From: Methylobacterium iners
Lineage (GTDB): Bacteria; Pseudomonadota; Alphaproteobacteria; Rhizobiales; Beijerinckiaceae
Assembly: GCF_022179305.1 (NCBI RefSeq)
Contig: NZ_BPQP01000069.1
Coordinates: 1-49,555 of the forward strand
Length of the DNA: 49,555 nucleotides
Direction: 5' to 3'
Position 1 is the stretch's first letter; each line of letters starts with the position of its first letter. The notes under the pieces were generated by a model that was not told the DNA's origin, made no database searches, and was given only the letters and a program-made list of their open reading frames with translations. Positions 7,472 to 16,905 of the stretch are shown here, piece after piece. The translations under genes and the position numbers were made by a program.

Positions 7472-8305
7472 TCACGCGCTCTGTCGGAAGGGACGCATAA
7501 TCTGTCCCCCGAAATCCTTCGGGAATGTCGGATCGTCGATCCCGAAACGTTCAGGCCGCTCGCCCTTCGGCATGTAGTAGGTCCTGAACATGAGATCGAG
7601 GATCGGGAAGGTGGCGGCAAAGTTCTTCGATCCGCCCTGATCGATGCCGGTATGGTGCCAGCGATGGTAGATCGGGCTGACGATCACCGTCTTCAGGATG
7701 CCGAAGTCCCAGTTCAGGTTGCTGTGGATCAAGGCGGAGTGCCAGATCTGGAATGGCGCCACGAAGGCAATGACTTCCATCGGCATGCCTAGGAGAAGCA
7801 GGACGACGTCCGGCAAAGCGATGTGAACGAGGTCGTCGACCGGATGGAACCGGCGGGCGGATACCCAATGCAGCTCTTCCGAGGAATGGTGGACGGCATG
7901 GTAGCGCCACAGGGACATGGTGTGAAACGCGCGGTGGGTCGCGTACATCATGACGTCGATAAGGCTGATATAGACTAACGCGCTCAGCCAGAACGGTATT
8001 CCTGTCAGAAGCTGCAGTCCGGGCAACCCGTCGAGTCCCAAAGCGCCGCTTCCGAAGATCATCGAGAGGCCGAACGACCCGAGGATGATTAGCATCAGCG
8101 CGAGGTAGCGGTTGATCAGTGGCGTCGCGAACCACCAGCAGACATCCGTGATGATCTCGGATTTGCGCCACCAGTGTTTGCCCGGAGTGGAGGGGAACAA
8201 CACGCAGAGGATCGTGAGCACCACGGCGAGTGCGAGCGTCGTCGGCAGGCCGGCCAGGACCAATTCGCCGAACTGGATCATGATACCCAGGACCTGATCC
8301 GTCAT
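7472..8305 (-). CDS. Sterol desaturase / fatty-acid hydroxylase family membrane enzyme
   Basis: 277 residues, integral membrane. Four or five hydrophobic segments (for example LVLAGLPTTLALAVVLTILC, LALMLIILGSFGLSMIF and FWLSALVYISLIDVMMY) surround the eight-histidine di-iron cluster of the family: HRAFH (H-x3-H), HAVHHS (H-x2-HH) and HRWHHT (H-x2-HH). Such enzymes use O2 to hydroxylate or desaturate lipids; in Rhizobiales, relatives act on hopanoids, carotenoids or fatty acids, but the substrate cannot be told from sequence. All iron ligands are intact. It is transcribed alone; the creatininase-like gene upstream (start 9273, end 8407) is on the same strand, 101 bases away. Confidence 0.87.
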   Translation of the reverse strand: MTDQVLGIMIQFGELVLAGLPTTLALAVVLTILCVLFPSTPGKHWWRKSEIITDVCWWFATPLINRYLALMLIILGSFGLSMIFGSGALGLDGLPGLQLLTGIPFWLSALVYISLIDVMMYATHRAFHTMSLWRYHAVHHSSEELHWVSARRFHPVDDLVHIALPDVVLLLLGMPMEVIAFVAPFQIWHSALIHSNLNWDFGILKTVIVSPIYHRWHHTGIDQGGSKNFAATFPILDLMFRTYYMPKGERPERFGIDDPTFPKDFGGQIMRPFRQSA

Positions 8306-8406
8306 GTGTCGTCCTGCACGCGCGATACGCCCCCATCCTGCTTTGACAGACGCGGGTTAACGTCGAGTCTAGGCCGTCCTGACGATCAGCTCGAGACGAG
8401 CCGCCC

Positions 8407-9273
8407 TTAATGCGCCGCTTGGCCGATCCTCGCGCGGGCGCCATCGATCTGAGCGACCGCTGCATCCACGCGCAGTCCGATCAGGATCCGCCCGCGATGG
8501 GCCGAGGACCGGAGTGGGTCACCGCTGGCGCCGGTGGCCTCGAGGTGGAAGGTCGCGGTGGAGAGGCGGTCGAGGTCAACGCCCTGCGGCCAGATCGCCA
8601 GGAGTTCGGAGGTGTCTTGGATGCCGGCATGCCGGCCGATCGCGGCCGGTGTCTCGCCTGACGCTTCGAGCCGGGCCCTCTGGGATGCGTCGTCGTAATA
8701 GGCGGTCACGTCGACGACGCGGATCCCCTGGGAAGCCCAGGCATCGGACAGCCGCTTCGCGACCTCGGCTTGCGGCCGCAGGCTGCCGCCGTGATCGGCG
8801 ATCAAGCAGATTGTCCTGAACCCTGCGGCCTTCAGGCTGCGGGCGATCCCCTCCAGCGTGCCGGCATAGACCTCGTCCGGAACGCCAATTGTGCCCGGAT
8901 ATCGCAGGTGCCCCTCGGGTGGATCGTAGCCGCCCTGCGGTACGTACGAGACGACGGGGGCGACCAGGGTCTGCCCAAGCTTCTCGGCGATCCGACGCGC
9001 GGCCCATCCGACGATGCGATCGTGCTTCCCGGTGACCATGTGAACCCCGTTTTGCTCGATACCGCCGCTCGGAACGATCACGGTCGTCGCGCCGCGTTCG
9101 ATGGCGCCGCGCACCTCCACCCAGGACATCTCCGCGATATCGAGCTTGGTCGAGAGAGGGGCCGTCAGCGGCCGGTCGGCCGCGTAGAAGGCGGCGATCA
9201 GCGCCGCGAGACACAGAGCGCCCAGCTTCACCGCGACCGGTCGGCGCGACGCCAGGAAGGATGGGAGAGACAT
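8407..9273 (-). CDS. Creatininase-family amidohydrolase-like protein with variant metal motif
   Basis: 288 residues from MSLPSFLA; an ATG 12 codons upstream (9309) is also possible and neither has a strong ribosome site. An N-terminal hydrophobic stretch (AVKLGALCLAALIAAFYAAD) suggests export or membrane anchoring. The domain follows the creatininase fold: VIVPSGGIEQNGVHM, then GKHD, PEGHLRYPGTIGV and ADHGGS. In classical members the first motif reads E-Q-H-G-P-H and supplies a metal-binding His; here it is E-Q-N-G-V-H, while Glu, the Asp of GKHD and the His of DHGG remain. The E-Q-N variant also occurs in some other family members, as far as I recall. Substrate unknown. Confidence 0.78.
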   Translation of the reverse strand: MSLPSFLASRRPVAVKLGALCLAALIAAFYAADRPLTAPLSTKLDIAEMSWVEVRGAIERGATTVIVPSGGIEQNGVHMVTGKHDRIVGWAARRIAEKLGQTLVAPVVSYVPQGGYDPPEGHLRYPGTIGVPDEVYAGTLEGIARSLKAAGFRTICLIADHGGSLRPQAEVAKRLSDAWASQGIRVVDVTAYYDDASQRARLEASGETPAAIGRHAGIQDTSELLAIWPQGVDLDRLSTATFHLEATGASGDPLRSSAHRGRILIGLRVDAAVAQIDGARARIGQAAH

Positions 9274-9442
9274 GGATGGCTCGGAGGGGTCCGATGGTCG
9301 TCGCGCCATGCTATGCCGCGCAGGTTAACGGACCCCCTTGCGCCTCGCCCGATCTCGGGTCGCGCCTTCGAGGAAGGGCTCCGCCCGCATCGGACCCGCT
9401 GCCCTACAGATCGCCCCTTTCGCCCTGTTTGACCGCGGGCTC

Positions 9443-10720
9443 CTAAACCTTCCCCACCGAGGAGGGGTACCTCCCGAGCCAGTTCAGCCGCGCCGCTTCC
9501 AGCGCCCAGATCATGCCGAGCATCATGTAGACGTGGCGCCATTTTTCGATGTCGATCTGCATCGCCTGCAGGAAGAACATCAGGAGGGCCGGGAACACGA
9601 TCTGCGCGTGCCGCCGGTAGGGCGAGTCCGCCCCCATGAGCCGGACACCGATGAAGCACGTCGCGGTGACGAGAACGAGGAACACCGCCCCGCCGAGCCA
9701 GCCGCCATTGGCGAAGCTGCCGATGTAGGAATTGTGCGGCTCGAGCCCGAAGGTCCGGCGCCAGCGCACCGGGCCCATGCCGAGCGGTTCCTCGATCAGC
9801 ATCGCCATCCCGCGGATCTGGCTGCCGAAGCGGCCGGTTTCGCCCTGGTCGTAATCCTGTGTGACCGCCGCCCGCTTGGCGAACATCTCGGCGGTGTCGC
9901 CGACGGTGAGGGCCCCCGCGATCGCGGCCGCGCCGCCGACGAAGGCGAGCAGGCTCAGCGTGAGGATGCGCCGCCGCAACTGCGCCGACCGGCTCGACCG
10001 GTAGACCGCGCCCGTCATCACCAGCGTGGCGAGGATGGATCCGCCCCAGGAGCCCCGCGAGAACGACAGGAAGATCCCGACGACGAGGACGAGCAGGGCC
10101 GCCGAGGCCAGGAGGGGTCGGCGGCTCGTGCCCGTGAGGAGCCCGTGCATGAGGTAGAGGGCGCCGAGGGTGAGAAAGGAGCCGAACACGTTCGGATCCG
10201 TGAAGGTCCCCGAGGCCCGCCCGTACTTGTAGAAGAGGTCCTCCTGCGGGATGAAGCCGAAATAGCCGACGATGCCGAAGACCGCCGAGAGCAGGCAGCT
10301 CGCCGTATAGGCCTTCAGCGCGAGTTCGATCCGACCGTCCGTCTCGTCCGAGAACAGCATGGCGAAGAAGGTGCCCGTGACGGCGAGATAGGCGAGCTGG
10401 ACCGTCCAGGTGACCGGCAGGGGCTCGTCGAGGTAGGGCACCAGAGCCATGACGATCGCTGCCACGTAGAGAACCAGCAGCCCGACAAAGGGGATGACCC
10501 CGCGGTGCAGCCGCAGCCCGAGGCAGAGCCAGAGCAGGATCGTGGGAATCGCGACGAGGTCGTAGGGCGAGGTCTCCGAGAATGCGAAGCAGGCGAAGAA
10601 GATGAAGGCGGCCAGGAGCAGGCGGGCGAGGCCGTGCAGGGCGTCGAGGACGGTGACATGCGCCCAGGCGCCGGCGCGCCAGGGCGACGGCGGTGAGGCG
10701 ATCGAGGACGCCATACGCAT
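9443..10720 (-). CDS. O-antigen ligase/polymerase-like polytopic membrane protein
   Basis: About 425 residues from an ATG at 10720 (GGAG six bases upstream); a second ATG lies two codons in. Roughly ten to twelve hydrophobic helices run through the protein. The Wzy/WaaL-type signature is present: a cytoplasmic-to-periplasmic core with ASGTFTDPNVFGSFL, IFLSFSRGSWGG, and a long periplasmic loop with the conserved GMGPVRWRRTFGLEPHNSYI, where the PHN-x-Y motif is typical of O-antigen ligases and polymerases. It probably joins or polymerises surface glycans. It lies downstream of degP on the same strand and near the GT4 genes at 13.8-16.5 kb. Confidence 0.85.
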   Translation of the reverse strand: MRMASSIASPPSPWRAGAWAHVTVLDALHGLARLLLAAFIFFACFAFSETSPYDLVAIPTILLWLCLGLRLHRGVIPFVGLLVLYVAAIVMALVPYLDEPLPVTWTVQLAYLAVTGTFFAMLFSDETDGRIELALKAYTASCLLSAVFGIVGYFGFIPQEDLFYKYGRASGTFTDPNVFGSFLTLGALYLMHGLLTGTSRRPLLASAALLVLVVGIFLSFSRGSWGGSILATLVMTGAVYRSSRSAQLRRRILTLSLLAFVGGAAAIAGALTVGDTAEMFAKRAAVTQDYDQGETGRFGSQIRGMAMLIEEPLGMGPVRWRRTFGLEPHNSYIGSFANGGWLGGAVFLVLVTATCFIGVRLMGADSPYRRHAQIVFPALLMFFLQAMQIDIEKWRHVYMMLGMIWALEAARLNWLGRYPSSVGKV

Positions 10721-10838
10721 ACGCAACTCCGCGGACCGCAGATGGCGGCCCGGTACAGGAGAGCGATCAAGCGCCAGAATGATTGAGATTTGGAGAAGCG
10801 CCCCGAGGCTCCCACATCGCGAAGGAGCGGGAAGCGTC

Positions 10839-12296
<1,458 letters not shown>

Positions 12297-12357
12297 CGAA
12301 GTCTCCCGGGTCTGTGGGCGGCCCGACGCGGATGTCGCGTCAGGCCACGGCCCGGGT

Positions 12358-12371
12358 TCTAGAGCATTTTC
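12358..12371. repeat. TCTAGAGCATTTTC motif of a common Rhizobiales intergenic repeat
   Basis: TCTAGAGCATTTTC lies between degP and the phasin-like gene. A TCTAGAGCATTTTCC start is common to many short intergenic repeats in Rhizobiales genomes, as I recall; only this edge is recognisable, the rest having diverged or been lost. Low-value remnant. Confidence 0.3.
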
Positions 12372-12422
12372 ACGCGCGGCGAATCCGTCCGGCGGGAAGA
12401 AAATACGACGGCCAGCGACGCC

Positions 12423-13022
12423 TCAGCGCGGACGGAACGCCTCGGCGAGACGGGTGGCACGGCGGGCCAGGACGCTGAAGCAGGTGAGCGAGGCGTCGGC
12501 CGCCCGCTGCATCTCGCCGACCTGCAGGCGGATGGCGTCGGCGGGCGTTTTCGCCGCGGCGAGCGCACGGAAATGACTGATGGTCGCCTGGCCTTCACCC
12601 TGCAGGAATGCCACCAGGGTCGCGTTGACCTCCGTGAGTTCGGACATCGCGTCGAGCGCGGAGCCTCGCATGGGAAGAGTCGGCACCGGCGAGGCCGACA
12701 ACTTCGGCGATGCGGGCTGGAACACCGGCACCGGCGCGTCAACGTCGGAGGCGGGCTGAGGTCCGGGAACCTCCGTCGCTGGCGGCTCGTCGAGATCGAT
12801 CGCGACAGGGTTCGTAGCGGCCGGGTCGGCCTGAAGCGCGTCCGGCGAGACGCTTTCGAGCAGCGCCTCGCGCGTCGAGATCGCGCTGTCTTCGGCAGTG
12901 TCAGCCGGGAGTCCGATCGCAGCTTCGGCCGGAACGATCTCCTCCCGAATGACCGGAGGGATATCAGCCGTGGAATCGACCGTCGTGGGCCGCGCCGAAC
13001 GTCCCTTGTGCCGCTTCACCAT
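12423..13022 (-). CDS. Phasin-like protein with long disordered N-terminus
   Basis: 199 residues from MVKRHKGRSARP, chosen because AAGGGAG sits about seven bases upstream; an ATG 12 codons earlier lacks such a site. Residues 1 to about 120 are low-complexity, Pro/Ala/Glu-rich and acidic. The C-terminal 80 residues (from ALDAMSELTEVNATLVAFL) are helical, with heptad-like spacing, and resemble the Phasin_2 core, which coats polyhydroxyalkanoate granules. The adjacent gene at 13119 is a clearer phasin, supporting the call. The disordered extension is unusual for the family. It could alternatively be an uncharacterised helical protein. Confidence 0.55.
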   Translation of the reverse strand: MVKRHKGRSARPTTVDSTADIPPVIREEIVPAEAAIGLPADTAEDSAISTREALLESVSPDALQADPAATNPVAIDLDEPPATEVPGPQPASDVDAPVPVFQPASPKLSASPVPTLPMRGSALDAMSELTEVNATLVAFLQGEGQATISHFRALAAAKTPADAIRLQVGEMQRAADASLTCFSVLARRATRLAEAFRPR

Positions 13023-13118
13023 CGGTAGCTCCCTTGTCGTATCGCGCCGCCCCGTCAATCGGGACCGCGAGTCGCCGCCGGAGCGCGCCCGTTGAGGTAC
13101 GGGCGCGCCGCAGCGTGA

Positions 13119-13481
13119 TCAGGCGGCCGGACGAAGCGCGCCCTGCGCCAGGACGCCGAGGTCCTTGGCTTGGCTCTGCAGCGCCGCGGCCTGGTTGCGC
13201 AGGAACTCGGCCTGAAGCTCGAAAGCCTCGCGCAGATCGCGGGTGCGGGCAAGCTTCTGCGCGAAATCGAAGGTCGCGTTGGCGTTCTCTTGGACGTGAT
13301 CGAAGCTCTTCGCGACCACCGAATGCATTGAGGCCTGGGCGGTCTGCGACGAAACCTGGAGCTGCTGGGCCGTCTTGGAGACCGTGCCGAACATGCTCGT
13401 CACGGCGTTGCGGGCCTGATCGACGCTCTTCTCGGCGAAGTCGCGCATCTCGGTCGGGATCTCGAAGGTCGGGGCGTTCAT
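13119..13481 (-). CDS. Phasin family protein (PHA granule surface)
   Basis: 120 residues from MNAPTFEIPTEMRDFAEKS, preceded by GAGAGAG. The Phasin_2 pattern is clear: an amphipathic helix start EMRDFAEKSVDQARNAVTSM, a central helix with alternating Ala, Val and Gln, and a segment AFELQAEFLRNQAAALQSQ, a conserved phasin signature. It has no signal peptide, as expected for a cytoplasmic granule protein. A dyad-symmetric sequence of PhaR-operator type lies 57 to 75 bases upstream of the ATG, consistent with polyhydroxyalkanoate-responsive control. It is on the same strand as the phasin-like gene downstream, with a 96-base gap. Confidence 0.88.
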   Translation of the reverse strand: MNAPTFEIPTEMRDFAEKSVDQARNAVTSMFGTVSKTAQQLQVSSQTAQASMHSVVAKSFDHVQENANATFDFAQKLARTRDLREAFELQAEFLRNQAAALQSQAKDLGVLAQGALRPAA

Positions 13482-13537
13482 GCCAAATCTCTCTCGCTTT
13501 CCAGTGTTCGCGCGGAATTGCGGCGCCACGCTACCTA

Positions 13538-13556
13538 TATGTTGCAGTGCAACATA
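13538..13556 (-). promoter_or_regulatory. Candidate PhaR-type operator upstream of the phasin gene
   Basis: TATGTTGCAGTGCAACATA is a perfect 9-bp inverted repeat around a central G. It contains TGCA-N-TGCA, which resembles the TGC/GCA-rich dyads bound by PhaR repressors at phasin promoters. It lies in the 294-base gap upstream of the phasin gene, the expected place. PhaR itself is not in the window; binding is inferred. Confidence 0.45.
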
Positions 13557-13775
13557 AAAGTCAAGACGGGGCACTCGACAGGTCGTGCGTTCAACGCGTT
13601 GCGCCTGCAAAGTCTTGGCAGTACGAGGGATTCGCTCGACACCAATCTATCCAAGTCCGGTCTCGACGGTCAAATCCCGCGACGACTTTCGTGACGAAGA
13701 ACGGGATCTGTCACTCGCCGTCGATGCCCTGTCGTGCCTCCGTCCTGCCGGCTCTCCTCTGTCGTCGCTGATAGA

Positions 13776-15041
13776 TCAACTGACGGCATCGAGCGGTTGG
13801 TCGAGGGAGAGAACAGCCGCGGCGGGGTGCGCCCGCTCGCGCAGAAGGCCGTGGTAAAGCTTGACCAGGGCCTCGGCATGAGCCGCCAGCGTCATCGGCG
13901 CGGCCCAGTAGCGGGCATGGGCAGCACGGCCCAGAGCGCGGGCCTGATCATCGCTGGCGAGGCGGCGCAGGGCGACGGCGAGAACGCCGGCCTCCGGCTC
14001 CACCACGAAACCGTTGACCCCGTCCGCGACCTTCTCGGCCGCGCCCGCGCGGTTCGAGGCGATCACAGGGAGCCCGGCCGCTAGGGCCTCATAGACCGTC
14101 AGCGGCCCGGTCTCGTACCAGCGCGAGGGGGCGACGACGACGCGAGCCCGGCTGCGCAGGAGGCGCTCGACCGCCTCAGGCGCCTGCCAGCCGACGAGCT
14201 CCACGTTCGGCCGGCCGCGAAGCTCCGCCTCCAGCGGGCCGGTGCCGATGAAGAGCGCGGTGAGTCCGGCGAGGGCGGCGGCCTCCGCCACGAGGTCGGC
14301 GCCCTTCTCGCGGGTAAGGCGGCCGACATAGGCCAAGGCGTTCCCTGACGCGGGATCGGCCGGCGGCGCGAAGGGAACGCGCACGGGATTGTCGATCCGG
14401 TGGTGCGCCAGGTCGAAGCGGCCGAGCAGGCCGCCGATCCGCATACGGCTCGCGTCGCAGACATGCACCACGTCGAGGCGCCGGCGGCCGATCGCGGCCC
14501 GCAAAGCCGCCGTGCGGGCGACGCGGACGAGCTTGTGCGCGCGGCTCTTCCCGTCGCAGGGCGCGGCGAGGCAGGCGACCGATATCGGCGTGAGCGCGCA
14601 GGGCTCGGTCCTGTCGAAGCGGTAATGCACCCCGTTCGGGCAGGCCAGGAAGTAATCGTGCAAGGTCGTGACCACAGGAACGCTGCGGGCAAACAAAACC
14701 GGGAAGACGCTCGGCGAGAGGCTGCGGGTCCATTGGTGGAGGTGAAGGACGTCCGGCGGCCAGGCGAGACCGTCGAGGGCGCGCACGAGGCGCCGGGCCG
14801 CCTCCCTGTGCCAGATCGCCGAGAGGGCCGCGCTCAGGGCTGAGCGCGTCCAGACGTCGGCGAGGCCGAGGCCGATGCGGGTGATGCGCGGATGGTCGAG
14901 CAGCGGGTCGGCCGGCCCTTCGATGGCCTGGACGTAGGTGACGGTCAGGCCGGTTTCGGCGAGGCCTCGGGCGGATTCGAGCGCGACCTTCTCGGCGCCC
15001 CCGCTCGGGACCGCGAACTCGGCCAGGACGACGACATGCAT
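13776..15041 (-). CDS. GT4-family glycosyltransferase
   Basis: 421 residues with the GT-B fold. The N-terminal acceptor domain opens MHVVVLAEFAVPSGGAEKVA, with the Gly-rich loop of retaining GT4 enzymes. The C-terminal donor domain has ALAYVGRLTREKGADLVAEA and the E-x7-E motif region (YETGPLTVYEALAAGLPVIAS), where the glutamates position the nucleotide-sugar. A cysteine-rich stretch (VACLAAPCDG) lies mid-protein. It is divergent from, and homologous to, the GT4 gene at 15167; the two start regions are 125 bases apart. Likely role: sugar transfer for a surface polysaccharide. Donor and acceptor unknown. Confidence 0.9.
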   Translation of the reverse strand: MHVVVLAEFAVPSGGAEKVALESARGLAETGLTVTYVQAIEGPADPLLDHPRITRIGLGLADVWTRSALSAALSAIWHREAARRLVRALDGLAWPPDVLHLHQWTRSLSPSVFPVLFARSVPVVTTLHDYFLACPNGVHYRFDRTEPCALTPISVACLAAPCDGKSRAHKLVRVARTAALRAAIGRRRLDVVHVCDASRMRIGGLLGRFDLAHHRIDNPVRVPFAPPADPASGNALAYVGRLTREKGADLVAEAAALAGLTALFIGTGPLEAELRGRPNVELVGWQAPEAVERLLRSRARVVVAPSRWYETGPLTVYEALAAGLPVIASNRAGAAEKVADGVNGFVVEPEAGVLAVALRRLASDDQARALGRAAHARYWAAPMTLAAHAEALVKLYHGLLRERAHPAAAVLSLDQPLDAVS

Positions 15042-15166
15042 GACGGCTCGCGACCCTCAGGTGACCACCCGCGCTCGCGGCGCGGCTGCCCCTGAGGTTT
15101 ACCGGCGATCAACGCACGGGGAGTAAACGTCGGGGGAAAAGCATCCGCGACGAGGATCTTCACGCC

Positions 15167-16456
15167 ATGCACGTCGTCCTCGTCGCCGACCATGCCTTCG
15201 TGAATGGCGGACAGGCCAAGGTCGCCATCGACGCGGCGCTGGGCCTGCGCGAACGCGGCTACCGGGTCACGCTCTTCGCCGCGGTCGGGCCGCCGGATTC
15301 GCGGCTGGAGGCGGCTGGCATCCGCGTCGTCTGCCTGAACCAGGACGACATCGAGCGGGCTCGCAACAAGCTCGCCTTCGTGGTGCAAGCGATCTGGAAC
15401 CGCGAGTCCGCCCGCCGCCTCGCGGCCGAGCTCAAGCTCTGCGATCCGCGCGAGACCGTCGTCCACGTCCACGCCTTCGCCAAGGCGCTCTCGCCCTCGA
15501 TCGGCGTGGCGCTGCGCGCCTCCGGGCTGCCGCTCCTCTACACGATGCACGAGTTCTTCCTCGTCTGCCCGAACGGTGGCTTCTACGAGTACCCGGCCGC
15601 GCGCATCTGCCGGCGCATTCCCATGTCGCGGGACTGCGTGACAACGAATTGCGACGCGCGCAGCTACCCGCGCAAACTCCTGCGTGTGGTGCGCCATGCC
15701 GGCCTCGATCACGTTGCCGGCCTGCGCCGGCTGTTCCGGCATGTCGTCACGATCAGCGACCTTCAGGAGCGCGCGGCCGCCCCCTACCTGCCCGCCGAGA
15801 CGGTCTATCACCGCGTCGACAACCCGATCGACGTCGCCCGCGAACCCCATGGGACGGAGGGGCGCGCCGACTTCCTGTTCGTCGGCCGGATCTCCACCGA
15901 GAAGGGCGCGCCGATCTTCGCCGAGGCCGCGCGCCGGGCCGGCGTGAGGCCGGTCTTCGTGGGCGACGGCCCGCAGCGCGACGACCTCGCGGCGCGCTAT
16001 CCGGAGGCCGTGATGCTCGGCTGGAAGGACGCGCCGGCCGTGCGCAGCCTGATGCGCGGCGCCCGCGCCCTCGTCTTCCCCAGCGTCTGGTACGAGGGCC
16101 AGCCGCTCACGGTCTACGAGGCACTCGCCTGCGGCACGCCGGTGATCGTCAGCGACGCCTGTGCCGGCCGCGAGGCCGTGGAGGACGGCGAGAACGGCTT
16201 CTGGTTCCGCTCCGGCGATCCGGAGGCGCTGGCCGCGCACCTGCGGCGGCTGTCGGACGACACCCTCGCCGCCCGGATGGGACGGGCCGCCTACGACCGC
16301 TATTGGCTGGCGCCGCTGACCCTCGACTCGCATCTCGACCGCCTGGCCGAGGTCTACGAGACGGTGACGCGCGAGGCGGCCCCGGCTGCCGGGCGCGACG
16401 CGCGCCGCCGGCATTCGGTGGATGGGGCGGAAACACCGGCGACGGCCCTGCGTTGA
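15167..16456 (+). CDS. GT4-family glycosyltransferase, paralogue of the divergent gene
   Basis: 429 residues, GT-B fold. The start MHVVLVADHAFVNGGQAKVA mirrors its divergent neighbour, and shared features continue: HVHAFAKALSPS, TMHEFFLVCPNGGFYEY, RVDNPIDV, FLFVGRISTEKGAPIFAEA, and the donor-site block WYEGQPLTVYEALACGTPVI. A cluster of cysteines (CRRIPMSRDC, TTNCDA) resembles the Cys patch of the neighbour. The pair probably arose by inverted duplication and serves one glycan pathway. The tail after about residue 400 is Arg/Ala-rich and poorly conserved. The downstream small gene starts 50 bases later and may be separate. Confidence 0.9.
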   Translation: MHVVLVADHAFVNGGQAKVAIDAALGLRERGYRVTLFAAVGPPDSRLEAAGIRVVCLNQDDIERARNKLAFVVQAIWNRESARRLAAELKLCDPRETVVHVHAFAKALSPSIGVALRASGLPLLYTMHEFFLVCPNGGFYEYPAARICRRIPMSRDCVTTNCDARSYPRKLLRVVRHAGLDHVAGLRRLFRHVVTISDLQERAAAPYLPAETVYHRVDNPIDVAREPHGTEGRADFLFVGRISTEKGAPIFAEAARRAGVRPVFVGDGPQRDDLAARYPEAVMLGWKDAPAVRSLMRGARALVFPSVWYEGQPLTVYEALACGTPVIVSDACAGREAVEDGENGFWFRSGDPEALAAHLRRLSDDTLAARMGRAAYDRYWLAPLTLDSHLDRLAEVYETVTREAAPAAGRDARRRHSVDGAETPATALR

Positions 16457-16505
16457 CCCGCGATGTGCCGGCGTACCGGTGCGAGCGTGATCAAGGAGAG
16501 GCTCG

Positions 16506-16688
16506 ATGCCTGACGACGCGAAGCGATCCAAGACCGACGAGAAGGTGGGCTACCGCCAGGACGGCACCACGCCCAGCGACAAGCACCGCCCCGAAAACCA
16601 GCAGGGTGCCCTGAACGAGAAGCTCGACGAGGCGCTGGAGGAGACTTTTCCGTCGAGCGATCCCGTTTCGGTGAAGATCACGAAGTGA
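16506..16688 (+). CDS. Small conserved hydrophilic protein with ETFPSSDP motif
   Basis: 60 residues, strongly charged, starting ATG after AAGGAGAGGCTCG, a good ribosome site. The C-terminal half contains LDEALEETFPSSDPVSV, a short motif I recall in many small unannotated alphaproteobacterial proteins. The rest is disordered and Lys/Asp/Gln-rich. It has no signal peptide, membrane segment or Cys. It may be a stress-related or scaffold-type small protein; function unknown. Standalone: glycosyltransferase upstream, repeat element downstream. Confidence 0.6.
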   Translation: MPDDAKRSKTDEKVGYRQDGTTPSDKHRPENQQGALNEKLDEALEETFPSSDPVSVKITK

Positions 16689-16709
16689 CGGTTGCTTCAC
16701 CACGGTTGT

Positions 16710-16828
16710 AATCCCGGGACCGCGAAGCGGAGCCCGGGACCCAGAGCCGCTGAGGGGCCACGCTTAAGCACTGTCGGCGGTTCTGGATTCCGGGCTCGCC
16801 TGCGGCGGCCCGGACTGACAAAGCGGGG
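16710..16828 (+). repeat. Dispersed palindromic intergenic repeat, copy 2
   Basis: Aligns with the minus strand of 1931-2046. The left arm (CCCGGGACCGCGAAGCGG, then CCCGGGACCCAGAGCCGC) pairs with the right arm (GCGGTTCTGGATTCCGGGC, then CCTGCGGCGGCCCGG). This copy lacks the GATTGCAGATG terminal repeats of the first. A second partial CGCCGCAGGCGAGCG follows at about 16829-16843. It fills the gap between two convergent genes and may also act as a bidirectional stem-loop terminator. Confidence 0.75.
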
Positions 16829-16905
16829 CGCCGCAGGCGAGCGGACACGACGCATATCAGCCCCGATCGTGGCTGAACCGGCGCCCCAATGCACCCCAGG
16901 TGCCG

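Noticed and set aside
8356-8375. TTAACGTCGAGTCTAG as a CtrA box
   Set aside because: The second half-site is not TTAA at the right spacing.
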